A stretch of 64,000 nucleotides of DNA from Spirochaetota bacterium. GTDB lineage: Bacteria; Spirochaetota; Brachyspiria; Brachyspirales; JACRPF01. The position numbers were made by a program, and so were the translations under genes. The first letter of the stretch is position 1; every line of letters starts with the position of its first letter. Under the pieces are notes generated by a model. It saw only the letters and a list, made by a program, of their open reading frames with translations. It ran no database searches and was not told the DNA's origin. Shown in pieces: positions 8,154 to 17,941 of the stretch. The stretch is taken from assembly GCA_016214035.1 (NCBI GenBank), contig JACRPF010000019.1, positions 1 through 64,000 on the forward strand, read 5' to 3'.

Positions 8154-10931
8154 CTATTCCCGATGCTGCCTCAGCCACTCCTGCATCTCCGGGAACGCGC
8201 TTGAAACAAGATCGATCAATGTGTGCGCGGTGGCCCGGTCATAGGTGGCAAGTATGCATTCGGTTATCCTGACAAGATTGAGCGGCTCGTCGAACCAGGC
8301 TGTCAGCATGTCGCGTGTCTGCCCTGACGCCTCGGACGGCTTATGCGCGCGCCGGGTGAAGAACGCGGCAAGCGCCTTAAGCCCGTGCGGCCGGTCGATG
8401 AGCGCATTGTTGAGCGCCGTGCGGCTGCGGGGGTCGGTGTAAAAAAAATACATCAGATCGATAAGCGCGATGTTCCTCATCTCACTGTCCGCGGTGAAAC
8501 GCGCGAGCACTTCGCGTATATTCCGGGTGCGTATGTCAACGATGGTCATGAGCTTCCGCGAGCCTTCGATGAACGCCGCCACAAAATCCGACCAGAACTT
8601 CGCCTGCACAACGCTCGGGATATGGACGATGTCGAGTGCCGGCGCGAAGATGGCGGCTAGCGGCGACGCAAGAACGCTCCTGAAGAAGTTCATGCGCGCG
8701 GTCGTCGGCTCGAACCCGCGGAGCATATTGTGCGTAAACAGATACGCGCCGTTGATGGTACACAGGGTGAAAAACTTCACCGCCTGATACAGCATGCCGG
8801 AATCCGCGAGCGGCCAGAGATGATCGAACTGGAGCTTCACGAAGCTCAGGAGCGGAACCGAAAAGCCCGTGAAGAACAGCGACTGCGCGAGATTATCGAA
8901 ATTGATGCTCTTGATGTTCCACGCTTTGGGGCTGTATCCGCGCGAGGATATGCTGTCGACGATGGCATTCCTGCCGCCGGTGATGACGAACCAGACGCAG
9001 GCAAACACGGGTCCGATGAAAAAATATGCCGGGATAAAACCCGCGGCGGCGAAGATGATATTCTTGAGCGCCGGATTGAGATAACGCCAGGCGCGTTTCG
9101 GCGGAATGGCGTGAACGGTGTTTTCGTCCTCATGTTTATGCACTTCGGCGAATGTCTTTCCCATGCTCACCACTGCGGTGTCCGGCGGCATTCCGCGGTT
9201 CTCGGCGATGAGCCGCGCCACGGGGGGCGGGAGCGTGGCATGCGCTTTTATGAAGGCGCTGCGCTGACGCGCGGGTATCCTGTTCTCGAATATGAAACCC
9301 ATGCCGGGTATCACCGTGCTTCTGCCGGTGGAATCGCTGCCGCAGCGGGGAATGATCGGACGCGCGCGGCAGTGACGGACGCATGCGTCGATATCCTTGT
9401 CGCTCACCGCGACGCCGTCCGCCGCGAGCGCACGGAGTCCCTCGGCGTCGCCCGCGTTCATGAGCCGTATGCATTTCGCGAACTGCATAATCTCGGCTAT
9501 CTCGCGGTTCTCGCGGTCGTACATATTATACACTTCAACGCTGTCGATGGACGATGCGTAACGCACCAGCATACGCATGGCGGCGGAAAAACCGTGCTCA
9601 AGCGGATGCAGTATTTTCACCAGCCCGCCGGTCTGACGGAGCTGCGCACTCAGACGCGGAAGATCGTTGAACACGGTCGCATATTCAGAAAGCGCGGGAT
9701 TGGAGAAATACGTCAGTCGGAGCTGTTCGGGCAGGATAGACTGACACGCGCGGACCGCCTCCTGATACCGCTCCTCCGCCTTCTGGGATTCCCACACCGG
9801 TATCTCACCGCGCGATTCCTCCGCCGCGGCGAGACGGCGCTGCGCGAGCCTGAGCTCACGCCGCCTGAAAAGTACCGGCGTAAGCTTGTGGTAGAGAAGT
9901 TCCCCCAAGTGCATGCGTGTGGCGTGATCCATCGGCACGAGCGCCTGAATGTCATTCACCGAAAGCGGCGGGAGTGCATACATGCTGCCTTCAGGATATC
10001 CCTCATTTATCTCCGCGCGGAATGTTTTATTGAAATGCGCTATCAGCCGCTCGATGGAACGCATCCTGCGTTTGCGTATCTCTTCAAGACCATCGAGGAA
10101 TACGCGTATCGATGCGCCGTATTTTTTCATGAAAGCTTTGAATCCGCTCGCGTTTCTGAGCGGCGGCAGGAGAAACATGTAGTGAAACCGTTTCCCGTCG
10201 GTACGCACGCTGTATTCAATGCCGATGTGCACGGTGATACCCATGATGGCGCCGGCCTCGAGCGCCTCCTCGATGATCTCCGGATGGCTTACGCTGTTGT
10301 AGCCGATGGTAATTTCAGATATGCCTTTGATGAACGCGTCGATGATGAGCTGCGACGGGGTCTTGCGCCCGTATGATGCGTTATCATGCACATGCGTGTC
10401 AAATCCCATGCCGAGGTCTTTCAGCTGCTTCCCCGTTTCCGGCACCTCAACGAGATTGAGTTCGGTCAGATACCGGCGTATGGCGAGCGGTTGACCGAAC
10501 GACGACACCGAGAAATCGCGCAGCAGTTCCATCTGTCTGCGCCGGTCGTCCCTGTATTTCACCGCTTCCTTCATAAGCGCAATCTGCACACGCGCCGTGT
10601 TGAGCGGCATGGCGAGCGCTTTGGAATGGAACGCCTGTTCGGTGATAAGCGTGAGCGCGTGCAGGCGTTCGCGGTATTTATCCGAATCGAGATAGGTGGC
10701 GATGGTAAGATAGCTTTCCGCGATGGTGAGCCGCCGTTTGCGGAACATCTTGATGAATCCGTTGGGATGCGACGGCGGTGTTTCCTCGCCGTGTTCCGGA
10801 TGACGGATTTCCGAGACAAGCGCGCGCCAGGTCTTCCGCAGTGCTGGATTGAAACTCAGCGCGTTGACCAGCGTGTTATATGCGGTGATGAAACGGCTGC
10901 GCACTGACGGCTTTTCGTTCAGTTCGGACAC
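8154..10931 (-). CDS. PHP-like metal hydrolase fused to a membrane domain
   Basis: This 925-residue protein combines parts I have not seen joined. Residues about 175-245 read like the start of a PHP phosphoesterase: D178-x-H180-x-H182, then KGISEITIGYNSVSHPEIIEEALEAGAIMGITVHIGIEYS with a possible metal-binding Glu at 239. About 400 further soluble residues follow. The C-terminal third has several hydrophobic segments (about 622-655, 679-698, 714-735 and 747-767), with a signature around CVWFVITGGRNAIVDSISSRG. There is no N-terminal signal, so the PHP part should be cytoplasmic. It sits directly after a TPR lipoprotein gene, one base apart. The metal site and substrate are inferred only. Confidence 0.65.
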   Translation of the reverse strand: MSELNEKPSVRSRFITAYNTLVNALSFNPALRKTWRALVSEIRHPEHGEETPPSHPNGFIKMFRKRRLTIAESYLTIATYLDSDKYRERLHALTLITEQAFHSKALAMPLNTARVQIALMKEAVKYRDDRRRQMELLRDFSVSSFGQPLAIRRYLTELNLVEVPETGKQLKDLGMGFDTHVHDNASYGRKTPSQLIIDAFIKGISEITIGYNSVSHPEIIEEALEAGAIMGITVHIGIEYSVRTDGKRFHYMFLLPPLRNASGFKAFMKKYGASIRVFLDGLEEIRKRRMRSIERLIAHFNKTFRAEINEGYPEGSMYALPPLSVNDIQALVPMDHATRMHLGELLYHKLTPVLFRRRELRLAQRRLAAAEESRGEIPVWESQKAEERYQEAVRACQSILPEQLRLTYFSNPALSEYATVFNDLPRLSAQLRQTGGLVKILHPLEHGFSAAMRMLVRYASSIDSVEVYNMYDRENREIAEIMQFAKCIRLMNAGDAEGLRALAADGVAVSDKDIDACVRHCRARPIIPRCGSDSTGRSTVIPGMGFIFENRIPARQRSAFIKAHATLPPPVARLIAENRGMPPDTAVVSMGKTFAEVHKHEDENTVHAIPPKRAWRYLNPALKNIIFAAAGFIPAYFFIGPVFACVWFVITGGRNAIVDSISSRGYSPKAWNIKSINFDNLAQSLFFTGFSVPLLSFVKLQFDHLWPLADSGMLYQAVKFFTLCTINGAYLFTHNMLRGFEPTTARMNFFRSVLASPLAAIFAPALDIVHIPSVVQAKFWSDFVAAFIEGSRKLMTIVDIRTRNIREVLARFTADSEMRNIALIDLMYFFYTDPRSRTALNNALIDRPHGLKALAAFFTRRAHKPSEASGQTRDMLTAWFDEPLNLVRITECILATYDRATAHTLIDLVSSAFPEMQEWLRQHRE

Positions 10932-12884
10932 TCAGCGTACTCCCTCAAGCGCTTTCACTTTCTTACGCACCGCGGCCTCATCGAATTCCGAGCTGTGCTC
11001 ATCGGCATCGAGCGCTTTCTTGAACATGATGAGCGCATTCTCACGGTCGCCCGTGGCGAGATACACATCGGCGAGATGCGCGCACACTACCGAGAAACCG
11101 TCGCCGGTATATCCGGCAAGCGCTTTTAAAAGTTCGCGCTTGGCATCATCGTACCGCCGCTGTTTATAATAGCCCCAGCCGAGGCTGTCGAGAAAGTGCG
11201 GCGATGTGCGGTAGGAGATAGCCTTTTCCACCATACGCACGCCTTCGGGCACATTCACATCGCGGTCGATGAACGTATAACCGAGCGCATTCAGCGCGTT
11301 GGGGTCTTCGGGGTCAAGCGCAAGCGCGCGCGAGAGCACATTGGTGGCATCTTTCACCCGGTTGAACATGAGATAAATGGTGCCCGCCGAATAATACGCC
11401 GCTTTTTTCGCATTATCATTCTCGCCGGCAAGTAGCGACAGGGCCTTCTCCGTCATACGCAGGGCCTGCTTCTCGTCCTTCTGTTCCGCGTAGATGAGAC
11501 CCTTGTTGAGCCAGGCGAACGTCGCGTCGGGAAGTATCTTGATGATCCGGTCATTGGCGATGATCGCGTCCGGATAGCGTTTGCTTCGCATGAGAAAATC
11601 GGCCACATCCGTCAGCGCCGCGGTCTTGTGGGTGATATCGGCGCGCACATATGCCGCCGCCGCGTCCGCCGACTTCACGGTATCGCCCGACTTCATGTAG
11701 GCGTGCGACAGGTCGTAGTACAGGTACTGATATTTTTTCTGCGTCACCAGATTGGTCAGATGCCGTATCGCCATGGAGTAAATGCCGTTGGCGAAGTAGT
11801 AGCCGGAGAGATCGAGCTCCGCTTTCTGCGCGCGGAAGGTATCGCCGGATTTACGCTCGATGTGCCGCATGAGCTGCATCGCCTCAATGCTCGGCTGATT
11901 CATTTCACGGAGTACCGCGGCGCGTGCGGCGGTGATATCATTGCTCGAGAGTGCACGTATCGCCGGAATAAAAAACGGCAGTATGTTGGTTCCGGTGATT
12001 TTCGGCTCAGGCGGACGATCCTTCAACGGTACGGCGGCAAGCTCCGCGAGCAGATAGCGCTGGCCCGTGTAATACATGTCAGCGGGATGCTTCGCCGCGA
12101 GCATGGCCACCGCTTCATACGCATCGCGGAAACGCTCGAGCACCTGGCAGCTTTTATAGAACGCGACAAGCCATGCGGTGCGATCCGGATCTTCATACGA
12201 TTCGTTCGCGAGCGGTTCAAGCAGCCGGACACATTCTTCATACTCGCCGTCATAGAATGACAGAACGCCAAGATACAGTTCCGCGTATCGGCGGTATTGC
12301 CCCGGGGACTGCGCGCTGACGAGACGGCTGAAATGTTTTTTCGCACGCGCGCGATCGTTCAGCCGGTATGACGTATATCCCGCGTAGAAGGCCGCCTCCG
12401 CGTTGTCGCTGTCGATGGCGAGTATCCTTTCATACCAGCGCCGCGCGTCTTCGAGATCGTTGCGGTAATAGAGTGCGGTGTATCCGAGTTCGGAAAGCGC
12501 GTCGGTATTGCTTTTGTTGATATTGTTGATGACATACAGAAACGTCTTTGTGGCTTTTTCGGGCTCCCCGAGCAGTTTATAGGTCTGCCCGAGCGACAGT
12601 ATTATCGTCTCGTTCTTTTCCCGTTCGAACAACTGTTCGTAGATATCGCGCGCCGCGGCGAGGTGATCATACGCTTCACGATGCAGCGCGTCCGCGCTTT
12701 GTTCGTTCGTCCGCAGTGCCGGGCTGCTGATGCGTTCGAAAAGCATCTTTCCTTTGTTATAATGGTCATTCGCGGTCTGAAACGCGATGAGCCGGTCAGT
12801 TGCTGATGTGTAATTGAACGAAGCGCAGCCGGATACGATAATCGCGGCACACAGCATCATGCAGCGGAATGCATACGCCTTCAT
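10932..12884 (-). CDS. TPR-repeat lipoprotein
   Basis: The start MKAYAFRCMMLCAAIIVSGC is a lipoprotein signal with the lipidated Cys at residue 20. The remaining 630 residues are mostly tetratricopeptide repeats: an N-terminal set (about 30-260) and a C-terminal set (about 400-640, including DATFAWLNKGLIYAEQKDEKQAL and PNALNALGYTFID). It is probably anchored in the membrane facing the periplasm as a scaffold. It is 9 bases behind the GNAT gene and abuts the PHP/membrane gene, so the three are likely one transcript. Confidence 0.8.
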   Translation of the reverse strand: MKAYAFRCMMLCAAIIVSGCASFNYTSATDRLIAFQTANDHYNKGKMLFERISSPALRTNEQSADALHREAYDHLAAARDIYEQLFEREKNETIILSLGQTYKLLGEPEKATKTFLYVINNINKSNTDALSELGYTALYYRNDLEDARRWYERILAIDSDNAEAAFYAGYTSYRLNDRARAKKHFSRLVSAQSPGQYRRYAELYLGVLSFYDGEYEECVRLLEPLANESYEDPDRTAWLVAFYKSCQVLERFRDAYEAVAMLAAKHPADMYYTGQRYLLAELAAVPLKDRPPEPKITGTNILPFFIPAIRALSSNDITAARAAVLREMNQPSIEAMQLMRHIERKSGDTFRAQKAELDLSGYYFANGIYSMAIRHLTNLVTQKKYQYLYYDLSHAYMKSGDTVKSADAAAAYVRADITHKTAALTDVADFLMRSKRYPDAIIANDRIIKILPDATFAWLNKGLIYAEQKDEKQALRMTEKALSLLAGENDNAKKAAYYSAGTIYLMFNRVKDATNVLSRALALDPEDPNALNALGYTFIDRDVNVPEGVRMVEKAISYRTSPHFLDSLGWGYYKQRRYDDAKRELLKALAGYTGDGFSVVCAHLADVYLATGDRENALIMFKKALDADEHSSEFDEAAVRKKVKALEGVR

Positions 12885-12893
12885 GGAAAACGG

Positions 12894-13397
12894 TCACCTG
12901 GTGACGGCGCAGGTCATGACGAAATCGTCCATAAAGAAACCTTCGCCGACATCCTTGTTTATCTCGCCCGATTTCACAAAACCGAAACGTTCGTATGCGC
13001 GTATGGCTTTCTCATTCTTCTTGTTCACGTTCAGATACAGCGACGGGATGTTCATCTGCACGCACTTTTTATATACATGGTCGAGCATCTGCTGACCGAT
13101 GCCGCGGCCGTGAAATTCTTTTTTGAGGTATATCTTGTCGACCTTGACCCGATTATCCGCTTTTTCGTGGAAATAGGAGAGATACCCCGCGGGCGCATTG
13201 TTCACTTTGATGAGCATATATACCACGCCGAGTTTCATCTCTTCTTCAATACGCTTGGTGGCGTACATGACGTTGAGCATGTAATCGATCTGCTCTTTTG
13301 AAATGATGCCGGGATAATGTTCATTCCAGATGTCTTTCGCGAGCGTCTGTATGAGCGGGATATTGCCGGGCATCGCCTTGTGAAATCGTACATTCAT
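12894..13397 (-). CDS. GNAT-family N-acetyltransferase
   Basis: The 167-residue protein shows the GNAT core: VDKIYLKKEFHGRGIGQQMLDHV with the acetyl-CoA pyrophosphate loop (RGIGQQ) near residue 98, then the C-terminal LYLNVNKKNEKAIRAYERFGFVKSGE. It is full length. The acceptor is unknown. Confidence 0.88.
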   Translation of the reverse strand: MNVRFHKAMPGNIPLIQTLAKDIWNEHYPGIISKEQIDYMLNVMYATKRIEEEMKLGVVYMLIKVNNAPAGYLSYFHEKADNRVKVDKIYLKKEFHGRGIGQQMLDHVYKKCVQMNIPSLYLNVNKKNEKAIRAYERFGFVKSGEINKDVGEGFFMDDFVMTCAVTR

Positions 13398-13438
13398 GCA
13401 GGGAGTATATCGTAATCCCCGCGGATTACAATGGCTTT

Positions 13439-14107
13439 TTACTGTTTTTCAGCGATAAGCTCGATGATGCTTTCCGGCGTTCCCGGCGGTCCCTGCGACC
13501 CGATGAATTTAACATACTCATTGTCTGACGGACGGAACCAGTAGTCGGCATGCCAGAACATGGCAAGCATCCCCGACGGCGTAACACGTACATGCACGGC
13601 GCGAATACTCTTACCGCCGACGGTGATTGACTCGTTGCCCATATTCTTTATCGTCATCTCGAAGAATTCAAAATCGCCGAAACGCAGTATGAGAAAATCC
13701 ATGGATTCTTTTTTTGACGCGAGCAGATATTTCCCCGCAAGATCGAACGATGCGAAATACGGAATGCCCGGTTTCATCACCGCACTCCTCGTGATGTTCG
13801 TCCCGCGGAATGTTCCGGTCACGACCGCGGTGTTCTTCTCCACCGTGATGCGGAGATCGGTATTGCGGACTTTGTTCGCCACACGCCACCAGCGCGTCAA
13901 ATAGTCGGCGCTGTATGCAGATATGAAATCAGCCGCGCCGTAATCGGAACGCACGACATACAGATTCGACACGGCATCGAACGATACGGTCTGTGTGTTC
14001 GTGACATATGTGTTCGTTGTCACGGTTACATACGTAAATGACTTCGGATACAGTACCGCCGCGATGACGATGCTCAGGATAATGAATTTCGTGCAGCAAT
14101 GACTCAT
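13439..14107 (-). CDS. Secreted protein of unknown function
   Basis: The 222-residue protein begins with a hydrophobic segment (about residues 8-20) that can serve as signal peptide or anchor. The rest is beta-rich, with Thr/Val-rich strands (TYVTVTTNTYVTNTQTVSF) and an end with SIRAVHVRVTPSGMLAMFWHADYWFRPSDNEYVKF, reminiscent of DUF3108-type periplasmic proteins. That likeness is weak. The start has a GAGAGGTA site. It lies between rarA and the GNAT gene. Confidence 0.7.
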   Translation of the reverse strand: MSHCCTKFIILSIVIAAVLYPKSFTYVTVTTNTYVTNTQTVSFDAVSNLYVVRSDYGAADFISAYSADYLTRWWRVANKVRNTDLRITVEKNTAVVTGTFRGTNITRSAVMKPGIPYFASFDLAGKYLLASKKESMDFLILRFGDFEFFEMTIKNMGNESITVGGKSIRAVHVRVTPSGMLAMFWHADYWFRPSDNEYVKFIGSQGPPGTPESIIELIAEKQ

Positions 14108-14116
14108 AGGTACCTC

Positions 14117-15505
14117 TCAGCCTCCGCCTGCGTCTGCGCCTTTCTTCTCCGGCGCAATATGCCGTATGATCCATTCGTGCCGCTTCTTCAACTCTTTTTC
14201 GAAGCCCATATCCTGCGGCTCATAATATTTCTTTGCGTCCGTCGTATACGCCTGCGCCACGATGTGGTGCGGGAAGTTGTGCGGATAGCGGTAGCCCTCG
14301 GGGTCTTTGCGGTCGAACACCGACGAGTGCGAATCGCGGAGATAATTGGGCACCGGGCTCACATTGCCGGCTTTCACATCGGCCATGGCTTTCCCCACGG
14401 CGATGGTGGCCGAATTTGACTTCGGCGCGAGCGCGAGATAGATGGTGCATTCGGACAGCACCAGCGCCGCCTCAGGCATGCCGATGAGCTCGACGATGGT
14501 GAACGCCGACGCGGCTACGGAAAGCGCCGAAGGATCGGCAAGACCGATGTCCTCGGCGGCAAGGATGGACAGGCGCCGCGCGATGAAGCGGGGATCGTCT
14601 CCCGATTCAAGCATGACGGCTAGATAGTAGAGCGCCGCATCGGGGTCGCTCCCGCGCACGGATTTGATGAACGCACTTGCCGTGTCGTAATGTTCGTCGC
14701 CGTCGCGGTCGTACCGGAGCGCCTTCTGCTGCACCACTTCCCGCACGATGTCGTCGGTCACCGCTTCGGCCGCCTCGTCGTTCATGCCCGAGGCGAGTAC
14801 CGCGAACTCCAGATACGTGAGCGCCTTGCGTATATCACCCAGCGCGGAACTTACGATGAGCTTCACCGCGCTGTCGGTGATGGTGACCGTTCCGCTGAAA
14901 CCGCGAGTATCGGCGAGTGCGGAGCGGACAAAACGTTCGATCGCTTCGTCTTCGATCGCCTTGAACGGGAACAGCATCACGCGCGAGAGGAGTGCATTGG
15001 TGAGATAAAAATACGGGTTCTGTGTGGTGCTGCCGATGAGTATCACCGTGCCGGCCTCAATGGCGGGCAGAAGCGCGTCCTGCTGACTTTTGTTGAACCG
15101 GTGTATCTCGTCGATGAATAATATCGTTTTCTTTCCGCGTCGGGCGTTCTCCTCGCCGTGCCGCAGCGACGCGCGGAGTTCAGCCACGTTCGAGAGCACC
15201 GCGTTGATGCGTATGTATTCGCTTTTCGTGCTTTCGGCGATGATGTGCGCGAGCGTGGATTTTCCCGTACCCGGAGGCCCGAAAAAAACGAGCGAGACGA
15301 TGCGGTCGGTCTCTATCATACGGCGCAGCGGTTTCCCCGCGGAGATGATATGCTCCTGTCCCACCATGTCGGCGAGCGTTGTGGGGCGCATGCGTTCGGC
15401 AAGCGGTGCGCGGAATGAAGCGTCGGGGGTAGTGTCGGATTCGAAAAGATCGGCCACGGGAATATCGTCAGCTGAGCGAGCGGTTGACCGTTTCGGTGAG
15501 GGCAC
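14117..15505 (-). CDS. rarA: Replication-associated recombination ATPase RarA (MgsA)
   Basis: RarA is an AAA+ clamp-loader-like ATPase that acts at stalled replication forks with SSB. The family signature PLAERMRPTTLADMVGQEHI is at about residues 34-53, Walker A GPPGTGKST at 76-84, Walker B ILFIDEIHRF at 128-137, and the sensor region GSTTQNPYF follows. The C-terminal tetramerisation region is complete. The frame opens with GTG at 15505, inside the 3' end of the upstream gene; a later GTG at about 15457 (VADLF) is also possible because the conserved part starts after it. Confidence 0.95.
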   Translation of the reverse strand: MPSPKRSTARSADDIPVADLFESDTTPDASFRAPLAERMRPTTLADMVGQEHIISAGKPLRRMIETDRIVSLVFFGPPGTGKSTLAHIIAESTKSEYIRINAVLSNVAELRASLRHGEENARRGKKTILFIDEIHRFNKSQQDALLPAIEAGTVILIGSTTQNPYFYLTNALLSRVMLFPFKAIEDEAIERFVRSALADTRGFSGTVTITDSAVKLIVSSALGDIRKALTYLEFAVLASGMNDEAAEAVTDDIVREVVQQKALRYDRDGDEHYDTASAFIKSVRGSDPDAALYYLAVMLESGDDPRFIARRLSILAAEDIGLADPSALSVAASAFTIVELIGMPEAALVLSECTIYLALAPKSNSATIAVGKAMADVKAGNVSPVPNYLRDSHSSVFDRKDPEGYRYPHNFPHHIVAQAYTTDAKKYYEPQDMGFEKELKKRHEWIIRHIAPEKKGADAGGG

Positions 15506-16457
15506 CGAGACAGCGCGGTATCAACGCGAGCTTCGGTTTCAGTTCATAATCAAGCAGGTCGGATACGCTCACGAAATCCTCGTTCTTGAAAGCGTCGAGG
15601 ATGGATTCAAGCACTTTCTGCATGTCGCGGATGACCGCCGAGAGCGTGGTGTCGCCGCAGACAACGGCGTCGTAATCCACCGAGAACGTTTCCTTGATGC
15701 GCGCGAGCACATTGATGATGCTGCCCACACCGTCGGCGAATTTATCGATGCCCATGAGTGCCGCGTGGTCTCGCCCTTTCTGGAGGAGCACGACGATCTT
15801 TTCAAGGAGCGTGATGAGCGGACGGGTGAGTTCGGCGAGCGATGCCAGTCGGTCGATGACGTTCTCGCGGGTGATGGTGCTTCCCATAATCTTCAGTATC
15901 TGTATCTCGGCGTTGGCGATGAGCACGAGCGTGTGATGCACGAACTCGTTGAGGAACGGGATGATCTCACCGGTTACAAATGCCGCGGCAGATCCGTCAT
16001 TGTCGCGGATATGTTTGGCAAGCCGCTCCTTCTTTATCTCGAGGAGCTTAAGTTTTTCAAGTGTGTTCTCTTCATTAAGATTGATCGACAGAAGATACGT
16101 GATACGGGGTATGACTTCCAGTATCCACGCAAGGCCGTCAACGATAACCGGAAGATCCGCAGCGCCGATCGTTTTTGCGTTGATAAGTTTCTGGATGTGA
16201 TCATGCACGCTCGTGAGCGACTGATACGCATATTCCTCATACGGCATGGCGCTGATGTTTATTTTATCCACACCGTCGAGCGATGCATCCATCGACGCCG
16301 CGTCGGTGATGTAGCATATCGTGTCGTCCACCTGCACTTCGGTAACGGCGATGCGCTGTTCGCTGCACCAGCGTTCGATACCGGTGACCACTTCGCCGAC
16401 GGTCTTTTCCTGCTCGATCTTGACGGAAACCGGAGTATTGTTCACCAGAATGTTCAT
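15468..16457 (-). CDS. Conserved hypothetical, ubiquitin-like N-terminus and helical body
   Basis: The 329-residue cytoplasmic protein starts with a small beta-grasp-like segment (NILVNNTPVSVKIEQEKTVGEVVTGIERW, residues 2-30). The rest is a long, mostly helical region with leucine/isoleucine-rich amphipathic stretches (for example about 85-230). I recall similar proteins of unknown role in spirochaetes, but cannot confirm this. The 3' end overlaps rarA by 38 bases. No catalytic motif is visible. Confidence 0.7.
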   Translation of the reverse strand: MNILVNNTPVSVKIEQEKTVGEVVTGIERWCSEQRIAVTEVQVDDTICYITDAASMDASLDGVDKINISAMPYEEYAYQSLTSVHDHIQKLINAKTIGAADLPVIVDGLAWILEVIPRITYLLSINLNEENTLEKLKLLEIKKERLAKHIRDNDGSAAAFVTGEIIPFLNEFVHHTLVLIANAEIQILKIMGSTITRENVIDRLASLAELTRPLITLLEKIVVLLQKGRDHAALMGIDKFADGVGSIINVLARIKETFSVDYDAVVCGDTTLSAVIRDMQKVLESILDAFKNEDFVSVSDLLDYELKPKLALIPRCLGALTETVNRSLS

Positions 16458-16567
16458 AGAATTACCCTGTATCAGTGGCGTATGTGCCGGAACCGCATCA
16501 GCAATTGACAGTCCCGATGATACAGCATGTCATGCAAATATGCAAGTAAATGGCCGCGCCAACAACT

Positions 16568-16602
16568 AAAAACGCCCGTCCTTGTTACGGGACGGGCGTT
16601 TG
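16568..16602 (-). terminator. Rho-independent terminator of the acyl-CoA dehydrogenase gene
   Basis: A 12-bp perfect stem (AAACGCCCGTCC at 16571-16582 with GGACGGGCGTTT at 16591-16602) closes an 8-base loop. Read on the minus strand it ends in a short T run. It lies about 20 bases after the stop at 16623. Confidence 0.93.
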
Positions 16603-16622
16603 CTGTGTGCTGAACGAAGTGG

Positions 16623-17801
16623 TTATGCGTTCTTGCCGGCGACAACGTCGCGGATGATGCCCGCGGCGATTTCGTTGCGCTGTATCTGGCTGGTGCCTTC
16701 ATAGAGCTGCGTGATCTTGGCGTCGCGCATGAACTTCTCGAACGGATATTCGCGTGTGTAGCCGTAACCGCCGGCGATCTGCACCGCATCGGTGGTAACC
16801 GACATCGCGGCTTCGGAAGCGAGAAGTTTGCACATAGCGCTTTCCTTGCTGAACTTCTTCGCGCCGCTGTCGATCCATTTCGACGTGCTGTACACGAGCG
16901 CGCGTACTGCCTCGACCTGGCTCTGCATGTTCGCGAGCATGTGCTGGATGGCCTGGAAGCTCGTGATGGACTGGCCGAACTGTTTGCGTTCGTGCGCATA
17001 CGGGATTATCTCATTGATGGCTCCCTGCGCGATGCCGAGGGCCTGGGATGCGACGCCCGGGCGTGAATAATTGAGCGTTTCAAGGGCGTGGATGAAACCG
17101 AAACCCTCTTTGCCGCCGACGATATTTTCGGCCGGAACTTCGCAATTGTCGAATATAAGCTGGCGTGTTGCCGAGGCGCGTATACCCATTTTCTTCTCGT
17201 GCGGTCCGAACGTAAAGCCCGGAGTGTCCTTCTCTACGATAAAGCACGAAACGCCGCGTGAACCGCGCGACTTATCGGTTACCGCCATAACGGTGTATAT
17301 CTGGGCTTCACCGGCGTTGGTGATGAACTGTTTTGTTCCATTAAGAACATATTTAGCGCCTTTCTTGACCGCGGTGGTCTTCATGGCGCCCGCATCGGAA
17401 CCGGCATCCGGCTCAGTAAGGCCGAACGCTGAAAGATGTTCGCCGCTGGCGATCTTGGGGAGATACTTTTTCTTCTGTTCAACCGTGGCGCCCACAAGAA
17501 TGGGAAGCGTACCGAGCGCGGTAGCCGCGAGGCAGAGCGATATGCCGCCGCAGACCTTTGACATTTCTTCGGTGGCGAGGACGAGGTTCGTTATCCCCTT
17601 GTCCACACCTTCGGTCATTCCGCCGAATTCGGCGGGAATATAGACGCCGAAAAGGCCCGCTTCACGCAGTTTTGCGACGATATCCCAGGGGAACTTCTCT
17701 TCTTCGTCATATTTTGCGCGTACGGGGCGAATTTCATTCTCGGCTATCTCGCGTGCGAGCTGGCGCACTTCAAGATTGACCTCTGATAAAAAATAGTCCA
17801 T
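16623..17801 (-). CDS. Acyl-CoA dehydrogenase (short-chain/butyryl type)
   Basis: This FAD enzyme introduces a double bond into acyl-CoA and passes electrons to ETF. The 392-residue sequence has FGLTEPDAGSDAGAMKTTAV (FAD/substrate loop), FITNAGEAQIYTVMAV, and the C-terminal YEGTSQIQRNEIA with the usual catalytic Glu. I chose the start at 17801 (MDYFLSEVNL) because GGAGGAAACA stands directly before it; the frame stays open 16 codons further upstream without such a site. It has its own promoter (17840-17868) and terminator and is a one-gene transcript. No ETF genes are in the window. Confidence 0.95.
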   Translation of the reverse strand: MDYFLSEVNLEVRQLAREIAENEIRPVRAKYDEEEKFPWDIVAKLREAGLFGVYIPAEFGGMTEGVDKGITNLVLATEEMSKVCGGISLCLAATALGTLPILVGATVEQKKKYLPKIASGEHLSAFGLTEPDAGSDAGAMKTTAVKKGAKYVLNGTKQFITNAGEAQIYTVMAVTDKSRGSRGVSCFIVEKDTPGFTFGPHEKKMGIRASATRQLIFDNCEVPAENIVGGKEGFGFIHALETLNYSRPGVASQALGIAQGAINEIIPYAHERKQFGQSITSFQAIQHMLANMQSQVEAVRALVYSTSKWIDSGAKKFSKESAMCKLLASEAAMSVTTDAVQIAGGYGYTREYPFEKFMRDAKITQLYEGTSQIQRNEIAAGIIRDVVAGKNA

Positions 17802-17839
17802 TGTTTCCTCCGGATTGGGGTATGTGTAACGTGGGAGGC

Positions 17840-17868
17840 AGTGTATCATAAATGAATTTTTATTTCAA
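17840..17868 (-). promoter_or_regulatory. Sigma-70 promoter for the acyl-CoA dehydrogenase gene
   Basis: On the minus strand TTGAAA (17863-17868) and TACACT (17840-17845) are separated by exactly 17 bases. The start codon follows about 40 bases downstream. Confidence 0.75.
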
Positions 17869-17941
17869 CAGCGGTGATAGTATATGGAAGGAGGCGGCTC
17901 GCGTGTTATGTTCGGGAAGAAATGTCTTTTTTCGCGAATCC

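Noticed and set aside
8730..10376. 548-codon frame antisense to the PHP/membrane gene
   Set aside because: It lies wholly opposite a longer frame with recognisable motifs and shows no family features of its own.
15090..16508. 472-codon plus-strand frame opposite rarA and its neighbour
   Set aside because: The minus strand holds rarA with intact Walker motifs, so this frame is a by-product of codon bias.
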